A stretch of 24,483 nt of DNA from contig CAYGJS010000032.1 in assembly GCA_964350435.1 (NCBI GenBank), positions 1 to 24,483 on the forward strand, given 5' to 3'. The notes under the pieces were generated by a model. The model had not been told where the DNA came from. It was given only the letters and a program-made list of their open reading frames with translations, and ran no database searches. Below, piece after piece: positions 13,944 to 23,107 of the stretch. The first letter of the stretch is position 1, and every line of letters begins with the position of its first letter. The translations under genes and the position numbers were made by a program. Source of the DNA: TMED27 sp964350435. GTDB lineage: Bacteria; Pseudomonadota; Alphaproteobacteria; Micavibrionales; Micavibrionaceae.

Positions 13944-16900
13944 ATGAGCGCATCAACACCCCAGCCACAAAATATTGCAAATAACATCGAAAGCTTCACC
14001 GGTCGTAAAAAAGTTCGCCGTAATTTCGGTAAAATTCAAGAAGTGGCCCAGATGCCCAATCTGATTGAAGTTCAGCGCACATCCTATGAACTCTTCCTTC
14101 AGGCCGACACCCCCGCCGAAGACCGTATCCAGCAAGGTCTTGAAGAAGTCTTCTCAACCGTTTTCCCGATTAAGGACTTCTCCGACAAAGCTGAAATTGA
14201 TTTCGTTCGCTATGAACTTGAGGAACCGAAATACGACGTTGAAGAATGCCAGACTCGCGGCATCACATACGCGGCGCCTTTGCGCGTAACGCTTCGTCTG
14301 TCAGTATTTGACGTTGATGAAGACACAGGTCTGCGCTCAATCCGCGATATCAAAGAACAAGACGTCTATATGGTCGATATGCCACTCATGACCGATAACG
14401 GAACATTCGTTGTAAACGGCACAGAGCGCGTAATCGTATCCCAGATGCACCGCTCACCGGGCGTGTTTTTCGACCATGATGGCGGCAAAACCCACGCTTC
14501 GGGTAAATATCTATTCTCAAGCCGCGTGATCCCTTACCGCGGCTCCTGGCTCGATTTCGAATTCGACGCTAAAGACCTCATGTATGTGCGCATCGATCGC
14601 CGCCGCAAACTGCCGGTCACTACATTTCTGCGCTCTTTGGATTGCGCGGAAACCGTTGCTTATAAAAAACAATGTGAAGAAGCGGACACGGATATTGATC
14701 CGTTGATGGTGCAGGGCATGTCGAATGAAGAAATTCTCGGCACATTCTACGATACCGTCACCTACACAATGGATAAAAAGGGCTGGAAAACAGAGTTCAA
14801 CGCCGATCGTATGCGCGGCGTGAAGCTGGCGACAGACCTTATTGATGCCAAAACAGGCAAAGTCGTGGCCGAGGCCGGTGACAAAATCACCGCGCGCAAA
14901 GCCAAACAGCTTGCGGAAGATGGTCTGAAAGAGATTCTCGTTCAAGCCGAGCAGTTGATTGGCCGCTACCTTGGCGCAGATTTGTTCGATCCTGAAACAG
15001 GTGCCATCACACATGAAGCAGGGCATGAAATCACCGAAGATGACCTCAAAGCCATCAACGAAGCCAAAATCAAGACTCTGCCGATTCTGGCCATCGATCA
15101 TATCAATGTCGGTGCCTATGTTCGGAACACCATGCAGGTCGATAAATGCGATACGCGCGAAGAGGCCTTGATTGATATCTATCGCGTCATGCGCCCGGGT
15201 GAGCCGCCAACAGTGGACTCCGCCTCTGCGCTTTTTGATTCTCTGTTCTTTGACCCGGAGCGTTATGATTTGTCTCCGGTTGGTCGCGTAAAAATGAATG
15301 CGCGCCTGGAGCTTTCGGCTGATGACCAGTTCCGCGTTCTTGAAAAAGCCGACATCCTCGCAATCCTGAAATATCTTCATGGTTTGAAAGACGGTAAAGG
15401 CGAAGTCGATGATATCGATAACCTCGGAAACCGCCGCGTCCGTTCTGTTGGCGAGCTGATGGAAAACCAGATGCGCGTCGGCTTGCTTCGTATGGAGCGC
15501 GCTATCCGCGAACGTATGTCTTCTGTCGAAATCGACACTTACATGCCGCATGATTTAATTAACTCCAAACCTGCGCAAGCCGCGGTCCGCGAGTTCTTTG
15601 GCTCATCTCAGCTCTCTCAGTTCATGGACCAGACCAACCCGCTCTCCGAAATCACGCATAAACGTCGTCTTTCTGCGCTCGGCCCGGGCGGTCTGACGCG
15701 TGAGCGCGCAGGCTTCGAAGTCCGTGACGTTCACCCAACCCACTATGGCCGTATCTGCCCGATTGAAACGCCCGAAGGCCCGAACATCGGTCTGATCAAC
15801 TCTCTGGCGACCTTCGCCCGCGTCAATAAATATGGCTTTATCGAAAGCCCATACCGTAAAGTGGTAAACGGCAAGGTCACCGATGAAGTGGTTTACATGT
15901 CCGCGATGGAAGAGGCGCGCTACACAATCGCGCAGGCCAACTCTGAACTTTCCAATAAAGGCGCTTTCGTCAATGACCTCGTGCAGTGTCGTCAGGCTGG
16001 CGAAAACCTGATGTCCCCTGTGGATGCCATTGAATATATGGACGTTTCACCAAAACAGATGGTGTCGGTTGCGGCTTCACTTATTCCATTCTTGGAAAAC
16101 GATGATGCGAACCGCGCTTTGATGGGATCAAACATGATGCGTCAGGCAGTGCCATTGCTGAAATCCTCCGCCCCCGTGGTCGGAACAGGCATGGAAAGCA
16201 CTGTTGCCCGTGACTCTGGCGCGGCTGTTTCAGCCCGCCGCGCGGGTTTGGTAACAAAGGTCGATGCAACCCGCATTGTTATTCAGGCGACTGAGCAGCT
16301 TAACGCTGACGACCCTGTGGTCGACATCTACAAGCTTGCGAAGTTCCAACGTTCGAACCAAAGCACATGTATTAACCAACGCCCACTCGTAAAAGTTGGC
16401 GACAAGATCAAGAGCGGCGATATCATTGCTGATGGTCCGTCGACTGAATTCGGTGAACTGGCCTTGGGTAAAAACGCGCTCGTGGCCTTCATGCCATGGA
16501 ACGGTTACAACTTCGAAGACTCCATCCTGATCTCCGAGCGCATCGTGCGCGACGACGTATACACCTCCATCCACCTCGAGGAATTCGAAGTGATGGCGCG
16601 TGACACGAAATTGGGTACGGAAGAAATCACCCGCGATATTCCCAATGTCGGTGAAGAAGCCCTCAAACACCTCGACGAAGCGGGTATTGTTCACATCGGC
16701 GCGGAAGTTCACCCTGGTGACATCCTTGTCGGTAAAGTAACGCCAAAAGGCGAAAGCCCAATGACGCCGGAAGAAAAACTCCTCCGTGCGATCTTCGGTG
16801 AAAAAGCGGCTGACGTAAAAGACAGCTCACTCCGCCTCCCACCCGGTGCTTCTGGTACAATCGTTGACGTGCGCGTGTTTAACCGCCGCGGCGTGGACAA

Positions 16901-18182
16901 AGATGCCCGTGCACTTTCTATCGAGGCCGCCGAAATCGAACGTCTTGCCAAAGACCGTGACGATGAACGCAAAATCCTTGAAGACGGTTTCTATGGCCGC
17001 CTTGAGCAGCTCCTCTCTGGTCAGACTGTCGTGTCCGCGCCGAAAGATGCCAAGCTTAAGAAAGGCACAAAACTGACGGTTAAGGACCTGCACGCGATTG
17101 AAAAACGGGGCCTGTGGCGTCAAATTGCCGTTGAAAAAGAAAAAGTCATGAGCGACATCGAAGCGATCTCCAAATCATTCGATGATGCCGTTGATAACAT
17201 CAAGGAGCGCTTCGAAAACAAAATCGAAAAACTCCAGCGCGGCGACGAACTCATGCCGGGCGTGATGAAAATGGTCAAAGTCTTCGTGGCCGTAAAACGT
17301 AAAATGGCGCCGGGCGACAAAATGGCCGGACGCCATGGAAACAAAGGGGTCGTGTCAAAGGTTATTCCAATCGAGGACATGCCTTACCTCGAAGATGGTC
17401 GCCCTGTTGATATCGTGTTGAACCCGCTCGGTGTTCCCTCACGGATGAACGTCGGTCAGATTTTGGAAACCCATCTGGGTTGGGCCGCCGCCAATATGGG
17501 TTACCAGATTGGTGATATCTTGGACGCAATGAAGGATAAAAAATCCATCAGTGCGGATGAAAAGAAAACCTTGGAAGCGAAACTCAAAGCCGCTTACGGC
17601 ACCGATGAGTTCAAAGATAAGGTTTCCAAGCTTGATGACAAAGAGCTCGTTGAAATGGCCAATAACCTTCGCGAAGGTGTGCCGATGGCAACGCCGGTTT
17701 TCGATGGTGCAGAAGAACCCGACATCTCAAAGCTGTTGGCGGATGCAGGCATGAAAACATCCGGTCAGGTTACATTGATTGACGGACGCACAGGGATCAA
17801 GTTCGACCGCGACGTAACCGTGGGCTACATGTATATGCTTAAACTTCACCACCTGGTGGATGACAAGCTGCACGCCCGTTCCATCGGACCATACTCCCTC
17901 GTCACGCAGCAGCCTCTGGGTGGTAAAGCCCAGTTCGGCGGACAGCGTTTCGGGGAGATGGAAGTGTGGGCGCTCCAAGCCTACGGCGCGGCTTACACCC
18001 TGCAGGAAATGCTGACGGTCAAATCCGATGACGTTGCTGGTCGCTCTAAAGTTTACGAGTCAATCGTACGCGGCGAAGACAACTTCGAAATCGGCATCCC
18101 TGAATCCTTCAACGTTCTGACCAAAGAACTGAAGGCACTGGGCTTGAATGTTGATTTGAAACAGAGCGGGGGGAATTCTTAA
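13944..18182 (+). CDS. rpoB: DNA-directed RNA polymerase subunit beta
   Basis: This 1412-residue catalytic subunit is slightly longer than E. coli RpoB (1342), as usual for alphaproteobacteria. The rifampicin-binding region is at about 555-580 (SSQLSQFMDQTNPLSEITHK, then RRLSALGPGG), with the sensitive-type Asp, His and Ser residues. ETPEGPNIGLINSLATF follows. The active-site segment PGDKMAGRHGNKGVVSKV is near 1122-1138, and the C-terminal clamp segment KAQFGGQRFGEMEVWALQAYGA is intact. Inserts around 310-390 and 980-1090 contain charged helical sequence common in this class. The ATG at 13944 starts MSASTPQPQN. Unlike in most genomes, rpoC does not follow closely: a 541-bp spacer with repeats separates them. 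Confidence 0.98.
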   Translation: MSASTPQPQNIANNIESFTGRKKVRRNFGKIQEVAQMPNLIEVQRTSYELFLQADTPAEDRIQQGLEEVFSTVFPIKDFSDKAEIDFVRYELEEPKYDVEECQTRGITYAAPLRVTLRLSVFDVDEDTGLRSIRDIKEQDVYMVDMPLMTDNGTFVVNGTERVIVSQMHRSPGVFFDHDGGKTHASGKYLFSSRVIPYRGSWLDFEFDAKDLMYVRIDRRRKLPVTTFLRSLDCAETVAYKKQCEEADTDIDPLMVQGMSNEEILGTFYDTVTYTMDKKGWKTEFNADRMRGVKLATDLIDAKTGKVVAEAGDKITARKAKQLAEDGLKEILVQAEQLIGRYLGADLFDPETGAITHEAGHEITEDDLKAINEAKIKTLPILAIDHINVGAYVRNTMQVDKCDTREEALIDIYRVMRPGEPPTVDSASALFDSLFFDPERYDLSPVGRVKMNARLELSADDQFRVLEKADILAILKYLHGLKDGKGEVDDIDNLGNRRVRSVGELMENQMRVGLLRMERAIRERMSSVEIDTYMPHDLINSKPAQAAVREFFGSSQLSQFMDQTNPLSEITHKRRLSALGPGGLTRERAGFEVRDVHPTHYGRICPIETPEGPNIGLINSLATFARVNKYGFIESPYRKVVNGKVTDEVVYMSAMEEARYTIAQANSELSNKGAFVNDLVQCRQAGENLMSPVDAIEYMDVSPKQMVSVAASLIPFLENDDANRALMGSNMMRQAVPLLKSSAPVVGTGMESTVARDSGAAVSARRAGLVTKVDATRIVIQATEQLNADDPVVDIYKLAKFQRSNQSTCINQRPLVKVGDKIKSGDIIADGPSTEFGELALGKNALVAFMPWNGYNFEDSILISERIVRDDVYTSIHLEEFEVMARDTKLGTEEITRDIPNVGEEALKHLDEAGIVHIGAEVHPGDILVGKVTPKGESPMTPEEKLLRAIFGEKAADVKDSSLRLPPGASGTIVDVRVFNRRGVDKDARALSIEAAEIERLAKDRDDERKILEDGFYGRLEQLLSGQTVVSAPKDAKLKKGTKLTVKDLHAIEKRGLWRQIAVEKEKVMSDIEAISKSFDDAVDNIKERFENKIEKLQRGDELMPGVMKMVKVFVAVKRKMAPGDKMAGRHGNKGVVSKVIPIEDMPYLEDGRPVDIVLNPLGVPSRMNVGQILETHLGWAAANMGYQIGDILDAMKDKKSISADEKKTLEAKLKAAYGTDEFKDKVSKLDDKELVEMANNLREGVPMATPVFDGAEEPDISKLLADAGMKTSGQVTLIDGRTGIKFDRDVTVGYMYMLKLHHLVDDKLHARSIGPYSLVTQQPLGGKAQFGGQRFGEMEVWALQAYGAAYTLQEMLTVKSDDVAGRSKVYESIVRGEDNFEIGIPESFNVLTKELKALGLNVDLKQSGGNS

Positions 18183-18194
18183 ACCCCTCCCCCC

Positions 18195-18217
18195 GTCATC
18201 CCGGCGAAAGCCGGGAT
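18195..18217. repeat. GTCATCCCGGC-GAAA-GCCGGGAT palindrome after rpoB
   Basis: ATCCCGGC (18198-18205) and GCCGGGAT (18210-18217) form a perfect 8-bp stem closed by a GAAA tetraloop, preceded by GTC. It lies 13 bp past the rpoB stop and has no T-run. It shares the GTCATCCC end with the other dispersed elements. Confidence 0.7.
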
Positions 18218-18268
18218 CTAGAAAATTTGAACGCGAAGAAACGAAGAAACGAAAATAAAAAAGCATAG

Positions 18269-18439
18269 TATAAATTTTCAGGGGCTGCGGGGGAGAGTGA
18301 TGAATGTGGAAGTTACTATGTATATTGCGGAGGCGCAGACTTAACAGATTGTGAAAATGGAAACTTTGGCACTCATTGGATAGAGCCAGGTAGAAAAAAA
18401 ACAGATGTAAAAACTTCGAATCTTCGAATCTTCGCGTAA
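18269..18439 (+). pseudogene. Coding-like remnant of an unrecognised cysteine-containing protein
   Basis: An uninterrupted frame of 56 codons has no start codon and ends in TAA. Residues about 12-42 (ESDECGSYYVYCGGADLTDC and following) look like real protein, with paired cysteines and aromatic residues. The last part runs into the TTCGAATC repeat. The stretch is more AT-rich than rpoB and rpoC. I do not recognise the family. It may be the tail of a foreign gene brought in by recombination, but it could also be a chance open frame. Confidence 0.3.
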
Positions 18440-18446
18440 AAAAGAA

Positions 18447-18472
18447 TGGATCCCCGCCAGCGCGGGTATGAC
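18447..18472. repeat. TGGATCCCCGC...GCGGGTATGAC palindrome
   Basis: CCCGC and GCGGG arms are flanked by TGGAT and ATGAC. This is one half-unit of the dispersed GTCAT/ATGAC family, in the orientation ending with ATGAC. Confidence 0.6.
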
Positions 18473-18510
18473 AAGAGAGAAAAAAGATTTTTTAAAAAGG
18501 AAACACAAAA

Positions 18511-18594
18511 ATGAACGAACTCATGAACCTCTTCGGCCAACCCACCCATCATGTCATCCCTGCGGAAGCAGAGATCCACGGGATGTTGCCCTAG
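18511..18594 (+). pseudogene. Truncated duplicate of the rpoC start, now a 27-codon open frame
   Basis: From 18511 the first 12 codons encode MNELMNLFGQPT, identical to the start of RpoC. They are preceded by the same kind of leader (TTAAAAAGGAAACACAAAA here, TTAAAAAAGGAAGCGCAAA at rpoC). The 36 bases differ from 18724-18759 at six positions, all synonymous third bases. From codon 13 the frame enters a palindromic element and ends at TAG 18592. With a good ribosome-binding site it may be translated into a short peptide. It is best read as a former or recombined rpoC start broken by the element. A role as leader peptide is possible but unproven. Confidence 0.75.
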
Positions 18595-18624
18595 GGTCTG
18601 GATTCTCGCCTTCGCGGGAATGAC
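18553..18624. repeat. 72-bp GTCAT...ATGAC palindromic element interrupting the rpoC-start duplicate
   Basis: The left arm starts GTCATCCCTGCGGAAGC and the right arm ends CTTCGCGGGAATGAC. The 26-base outer arms match as inverted repeats at about 18 positions. It follows the duplicated codons with only a few bases between and fixes the point where similarity to rpoC stops. Confidence 0.75.
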
Positions 18625-18723
18625 GATTAACTGAGCGGAACGCTTAGTGTCTTAGTGGTAAAAAATAACAAAGCCCTCCGCATAAGCGAGGCAAGCAGGA
18701 AAAGTTAAAAAAGGAAGCGCAAA

Positions 18724-21700
18724 ATGAATGAACTCATGAACCTATTTGGTCAACCTACAGGGCCGCAAAGCTTTGACAGCATCCGCATTTCGATTGCATC
18801 GCCTGAGCAAATCCGCTCTTGGTCTTTCGGCGAGGTGAAAAAGCCGGAAACCATTAATTACCGGACATTCAAGCCCGAAAAAGACGGCCTGTTCTGTGCG
18901 CGTATCTTTGGCCCGATCAAAGATTACGAATGTTTGTGCGGCAAGTACAAGCGCATGAAATATAAGGGCATCATTTGTGAAAAATGCGGCGTTGAAGTCA
19001 CTCTCACAAAAGTTCGCCGTGAGCGCATGGGTCACATTGAGCTGGCCTCACCTGTGGCGCATATTTGGTTCTTGAAATCCTTGCCATCACGTATCGGCCT
19101 GATGATGGACATGACTCTAAAAGAGCTTGAGCGTGTATTGTACTTCGAATCATTCATCGTCATCGAACCCGGCATGACCCCGCTCAAGCCTTTCCAGACT
19201 TTGAGCGAAGAAGAATTCTACGCCGCGCAAGACGAATACGGCGAAGAAACCTTCCGCGCAGGCATCGGCGCCGAAGCTTTGAAAGAAATTCTGGCCGCAA
19301 TGGATCTTGAGGCTGAACTTGTAAAGGTTCAGGAAGATTTGGGCGAAACCGGAAGCGAGGCCAAGCGTAAGAAATACGTTAAGCGTATCAAATTGCTCGA
19401 ATCCTTCATTGAATCAGGCACGCGCCCTGAATGGATGATCCTGGACATCGTTCCGGTTCTCCCGCCAGAGCTGCGCCCGCTTGTTCCCCTGGATGGTGGT
19501 CGTTTCGCGACTTCAGACCTCAACGATCTCTATCGCCGCGTCATCAACCGTAACAACCGTTTGAAGCGTTTGATCGAACTCCGCGCCCCCGATATCATCG
19601 TCCGTAACGAAAAGCGTATGCTTCAGGAATCTGTGGATGCGCTCTTTGATAATGGTCGTCGTGGCCGCGTGATTACAGGCGCGAATAAGCGTCCGCTGAA
19701 ATCACTTTCAGACATGCTTAAGGGTAAGCAAGGGCGATTCCGTCAAAACCTTCTCGGAAAGCGCGTGGATTATTCCGGTCGTTCCGTGATCGTGGTCGGA
19801 CCAGAGCTCAAGCTTCACCAATGCGGTATCCCGAAGAAAATGGCACTTGAGCTGTTTAAGCCCTTCATCTACCACAAACTTGAAATCTACGGCATGGCCT
19901 CGACGGTCAAAGCCGCCAAGAAAATGGTCGAAAAAGAACGCCCCGAAGTCTGGGACATCCTCGAAGAAGTGATCCGCGAGCACCCTGTAATGCTGAACCG
20001 TGCACCAACCCTGCACCGTCTGGGCATTCAGGCTTTCGAACCAACCCTGATCGAAGGCAAAGCCATTCAGCTTCACCCCCTCGTCTGTACGGCCTTCAAC
20101 GCTGACTTTGATGGTGACCAGATGGCCGTTCACGTCCCTCTGTCTATCGAAGCGCAGCTCGAAGCCCGCTGCTTGATGATGTCGACAAACAACATCCTGT
20201 CGCCCGCTAATGGTAAGCCGATCATTGTTCCGACGCAGGACATCATTCTGGGACTGTACTACATGTCATTGGCCTTGGATGGACAGCCCGGCGAAGGCAT
20301 GATTTTCCGCGGCGCAGGCGAAATCACGCATGCTCTCGAAGCGGGTGTAGTCTCTTTGCACGCGAAGATCAAATGTCGCTACCATACGGTGGATGAGAAC
20401 GGCGATTCGAAAACTGAAATCGTTGAATCAACGCCGGGTCGTATCCTGATTTCCGAGCTCCTGCCGCGCCACCCTGAAGTCCCTTTCAGTGTGATCAATC
20501 AGGTTCTGACGAAGAAGGAGCTCTCAGGGATCATCGATACGGTCTATCGGTACTGCGGACAAAAAGAATCCGTAATTTTCGCCGACCGCATGATGAAACT
20601 CGGTTTCAAACATGCCTGTACAGCCGGTATTTCCTTCGGAAAAGATGACCTCATCATCCCCGAAGAAAAAGAAACACTGGTGGCCGAAGCCAACAATAAG
20701 GTCAAGGAATTCGAGCAGCAATATCAAGACGGTCTGATCACCAAAGGTGAGAAGTATAACAAAGTCGTCGATATCTGGTCGAAATGTACGGACGATGTTG
20801 CCGATGCGATGATGTCGAAAATCTCGAACCTCGAAACAGGCAATCTGAACGCGGTTTACATGATGGCTCACTCCGGTGCGCGGGGGTCTGCAGCGCAGAT
20901 CCGCCAGCTCGCCGGGATGCGCGGTCTGATGGCCAAACCATCGGGTGAAATCATCGAAACACCCATTATCTCGAACTTCAAAGAAGGTCTGACTGTGCTT
21001 GAGTATTTCAACTCAACCCACGGTGCCCGTAAGGGTCTGGCCGACACCGCCCTGAAAACTGCGAACTCCGGGTATCTGACGCGCCGCCTTGTTGACGTGG
21101 CTCAGGATGCCATCGTCACCGAATATGACTGCGGAACGCAAAAAGGCTTCATCATGAAGCCCGTCATGAACGGCGCGGATATCGTGGTAGGTTTGGGTGA
21201 ACGTATCCTTGGCCGCTCTGCTGCGGTGGATGTTCTGAACCCGCTGGACGGCAAAGTCATCGTCAAAGCCGGTGAGTTGTTCGACGAAGTCTCTTCTGAA
21301 CTCGTTGAAACTGCGGGCGTGGACGAAGTCCTCGTGCGTTCTGTTCTCACCTGTGAAGCGGAAAACAACGGCATCTGTGCACGCTGTTATGGTCGTGACC
21401 TTGCCAGAGGGACGGAAGTCAACCTTGGCGAAGCGATCGGCGTTATGGCCGCCCAGTCAATCGGCGAGCCGGGCACCCAGCTGACAATGCGGACCTTCCA
21501 CATTGGCGGCGCAGCGCAAAAAGGTGCGGAGCGTTCGCATGTTGATGCCAACATTGATGCCAAAGTCGAAATCCGCAACCAGAACGTGGTGAAGAACTCT
21601 TCCGGTGTCAACATCGTCATGGGGCGCAACACTGAAGTTGTGCTTCTTGACAATAAAGGCAAAGAAAAAGCAACGCACCGCGTGCCATACGGCGCAAAAC

Positions 21701-22953
21701 TTCTCGTCGAAAACGGCGCGAAAGTTAAAGCCGGCGACAAAATGGCCGAGTGGGACCCCTACACATTGCCCGTTATCACCGAGAAAGACGGTGTGGCGCA
21801 TTACTTCGACCTCGTCGAAGGCGTGTCCATCGTTGATGATACCGATGAAGCGACAGGGATTTCCGTCCGCAAAGTCATTGACTGGCGCAGCCAGCCTAAG
21901 GGCGGCGATCTGAAACCTCGTATCTCCTTGCTGGACAAAAAAGGCAAAGTGATCAACCTGCCAAACGGGCTGCCTGCCAATTACTACCTGTCTATGGACA
22001 CAATTTTGTCCGCAGAAAACGGTCAGGACGTCAAAGCAGGGGACATCATCGCCCGTATCCCTCGCGAAACTTCAAAAACTCGCGATATTACAGGGGGTCT
22101 GCCACGTGTGGCCGAGCTTTTCGAAGCCCGTATGCCGAAAGACTTTGCGGTTATCTCCGAAATTGACGGTTACGTCGAATTCGGTAAAGACTACAAGTCC
22201 AAGCGCCGCATTGCGGTCAAGCCTGCGAACGCTGATGACGGAGAAATCCGTGAATACCTCGTGCCCAAAGGCCGTCACTTGGCGGTTGCTGAAGGGGACT
22301 TCGTCCGCAAAGGGGATCCCATCCTCGACGGTGCGCTTGTGCCGCATGACATCCTCGATGTTATGGGCGTAGAAGCTCTGGCAGATTACCTGACCAACGA
22401 AGTACAGGATGTTTACCGCCTGCAAGGGGTGAAGATCAACGACAAGCACATCGAGGTGATCGTTCGCCAGATGATGCAAAAAGTTGAAATCACCGCAGTC
22501 GGCGACACAACCTACCTCGTGGGTGAGCACGCAGAGCGGGATGAGTTCGATGAATTGGTTGCAAAATTCGAAGCAGACGGTAAACGTCCGCCCGAAGGTC
22601 GTCCGGTTCTGCAAGGGATCACGAAAGCGTCGCTTCAAACCCGCAGCTTCATCTCGGCAGCAAGTTTCCAGGAAACAACGCGCGTTCTGACCGAAGCCGC
22701 AGTTCAGGGTAAAGTCGACAAGCTCTTCGGCCTCAAGGAAAACGTGATCGTCGGTCGCCTCATTCCTGCCGGTACAGGCTCTTACACAGCCGGTATCAAG
22801 CGTGTGGCCGCCGAACGCGACCAAGAAATCCTCGATGCTCAACCTCAACAAGAGGAAGAGCTTCTCGAAGACTTCTCAATGGACATGACACCTCCCGATG
22901 CGTCTGATGAAGACCTCGGCAGTGAAGATGCCAAGGAAGCCGCAAACGGTTAA
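18724..22953 (+). CDS. rpoC: DNA-directed RNA polymerase subunit beta'
   Basis: This 1409-residue catalytic subunit is complete. The N-terminal zinc site has Cys70, Cys72, Cys85 and Cys88 (CLCGKYKRMKYKGIICEKC). The catalytic Mg-binding loop NADFDGDQMAVH has Asp461, Asp463 and Asp465. The second zinc site includes TCEAENNGICARCYGRD. The trigger-loop/bridge-helix region SIGEPGTQLTMRTFHIGGAA starts near 912. The acidic C-terminal tail after residue about 1380 is ordinary. ATG 18724 is favoured by AAGGAAG just upstream and by alignment to other RpoC starts (MNELMNLFGQP). Its 5' end exists in a second, truncated copy 213 bp upstream. A strong terminator follows the stop. Confidence 0.98.
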   Translation: MNELMNLFGQPTGPQSFDSIRISIASPEQIRSWSFGEVKKPETINYRTFKPEKDGLFCARIFGPIKDYECLCGKYKRMKYKGIICEKCGVEVTLTKVRRERMGHIELASPVAHIWFLKSLPSRIGLMMDMTLKELERVLYFESFIVIEPGMTPLKPFQTLSEEEFYAAQDEYGEETFRAGIGAEALKEILAAMDLEAELVKVQEDLGETGSEAKRKKYVKRIKLLESFIESGTRPEWMILDIVPVLPPELRPLVPLDGGRFATSDLNDLYRRVINRNNRLKRLIELRAPDIIVRNEKRMLQESVDALFDNGRRGRVITGANKRPLKSLSDMLKGKQGRFRQNLLGKRVDYSGRSVIVVGPELKLHQCGIPKKMALELFKPFIYHKLEIYGMASTVKAAKKMVEKERPEVWDILEEVIREHPVMLNRAPTLHRLGIQAFEPTLIEGKAIQLHPLVCTAFNADFDGDQMAVHVPLSIEAQLEARCLMMSTNNILSPANGKPIIVPTQDIILGLYYMSLALDGQPGEGMIFRGAGEITHALEAGVVSLHAKIKCRYHTVDENGDSKTEIVESTPGRILISELLPRHPEVPFSVINQVLTKKELSGIIDTVYRYCGQKESVIFADRMMKLGFKHACTAGISFGKDDLIIPEEKETLVAEANNKVKEFEQQYQDGLITKGEKYNKVVDIWSKCTDDVADAMMSKISNLETGNLNAVYMMAHSGARGSAAQIRQLAGMRGLMAKPSGEIIETPIISNFKEGLTVLEYFNSTHGARKGLADTALKTANSGYLTRRLVDVAQDAIVTEYDCGTQKGFIMKPVMNGADIVVGLGERILGRSAAVDVLNPLDGKVIVKAGELFDEVSSELVETAGVDEVLVRSVLTCEAENNGICARCYGRDLARGTEVNLGEAIGVMAAQSIGEPGTQLTMRTFHIGGAAQKGAERSHVDANIDAKVEIRNQNVVKNSSGVNIVMGRNTEVVLLDNKGKEKATHRVPYGAKLLVENGAKVKAGDKMAEWDPYTLPVITEKDGVAHYFDLVEGVSIVDDTDEATGISVRKVIDWRSQPKGGDLKPRISLLDKKGKVINLPNGLPANYYLSMDTILSAENGQDVKAGDIIARIPRETSKTRDITGGLPRVAELFEARMPKDFAVISEIDGYVEFGKDYKSKRRIAVKPANADDGEIREYLVPKGRHLAVAEGDFVRKGDPILDGALVPHDILDVMGVEALADYLTNEVQDVYRLQGVKINDKHIEVIVRQMMQKVEITAVGDTTYLVGEHAERDEFDELVAKFEADGKRPPEGRPVLQGITKASLQTRSFISAASFQETTRVLTEAAVQGKVDKLFGLKENVIVGRLIPAGTGSYTAGIKRVAAERDQEILDAQPQQEEELLEDFSMDMTPPDASDEDLGSEDAKEAANG

Positions 22954-22975
22954 GCACCCTTAAGCAAATAAATTT

Positions 22976-23006
22976 AAAAAGCCGCTCCTTAACAGGGCGG
23001 CTTTTT
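22976..23006 (+). terminator. Rho-independent terminator after rpoC
   Basis: AAAAAGCCGC (22976-22985) and GCGGCTTTTT (22997-23006) are exact inverted arms with an 11-nt loop, ending in a T-run, 23 bp past the rpoC stop. It closes the rpoBC transcript. Confidence 0.88.
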
Positions 23007-23072
23007 GTTGACTTAAAGCCGCCGCCACACCAGCCGCCAGTCCTTAAATCTTGTGATTCGTAAAATAAAAGC

Positions 23073-23101
23073 TTGACGCTCGGAATCATCTCCCCTATAT
23101 T
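23073..23101 (+). promoter_or_regulatory. Sigma70-type promoter of the rpsL-rpsG-fusA operon
   Basis: TTGACG (23073-23078) and TATATT (23096-23101) are separated by exactly 17 bp. This is the best promoter match in the window, directly between the rpoC terminator and rpsL. Transcription would start near 23108 and leave a leader of about 190 nt. Confidence 0.78.
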
Positions 23102-23107
23102 CCGCGC

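Larger units (their letters stand above)
18183..18723 (+). other. Abnormal 541-bp rpoB-rpoC spacer filled with repeats and gene remnants
   Basis: In order it holds a palindrome (18195-18217), short AAGAAACG repeats, a coding-like scrap (18269-18439), a TTCGAATC tandem (about 18414-18431), a second palindrome (18447-18472), a copy of the rpoC start (18494-18546), and a third palindromic element (18553-18624). A CCTC-C-GC/GC-GAGG hairpin near 18675-18692 comes just before the true rpoC ribosome-binding site. No convincing promoter is seen, so rpoC is presumably transcribed by readthrough from rpoB. Confidence 0.7.

Noticed and set aside
14517..15551. 344-codon open frame antisense to rpoB
   Set aside because: It is a shadow frame of a strongly coding gene, with low-complexity-like, Phe/His-rich composition and no recognisable domain.
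18297..18344. Short frame starting GTGATGAATGTGG in the rpoB-rpoC spacer
   Set aside because: It has only about 15 codons and no ribosome-binding site. The alternative frame at 18269-18439 is longer and more protein-like.
22072..22851. 259-codon open frame antisense to rpoC
   Set aside because: It is a shadow of rpoC codon bias. It has no motifs and no plausible expression signals.
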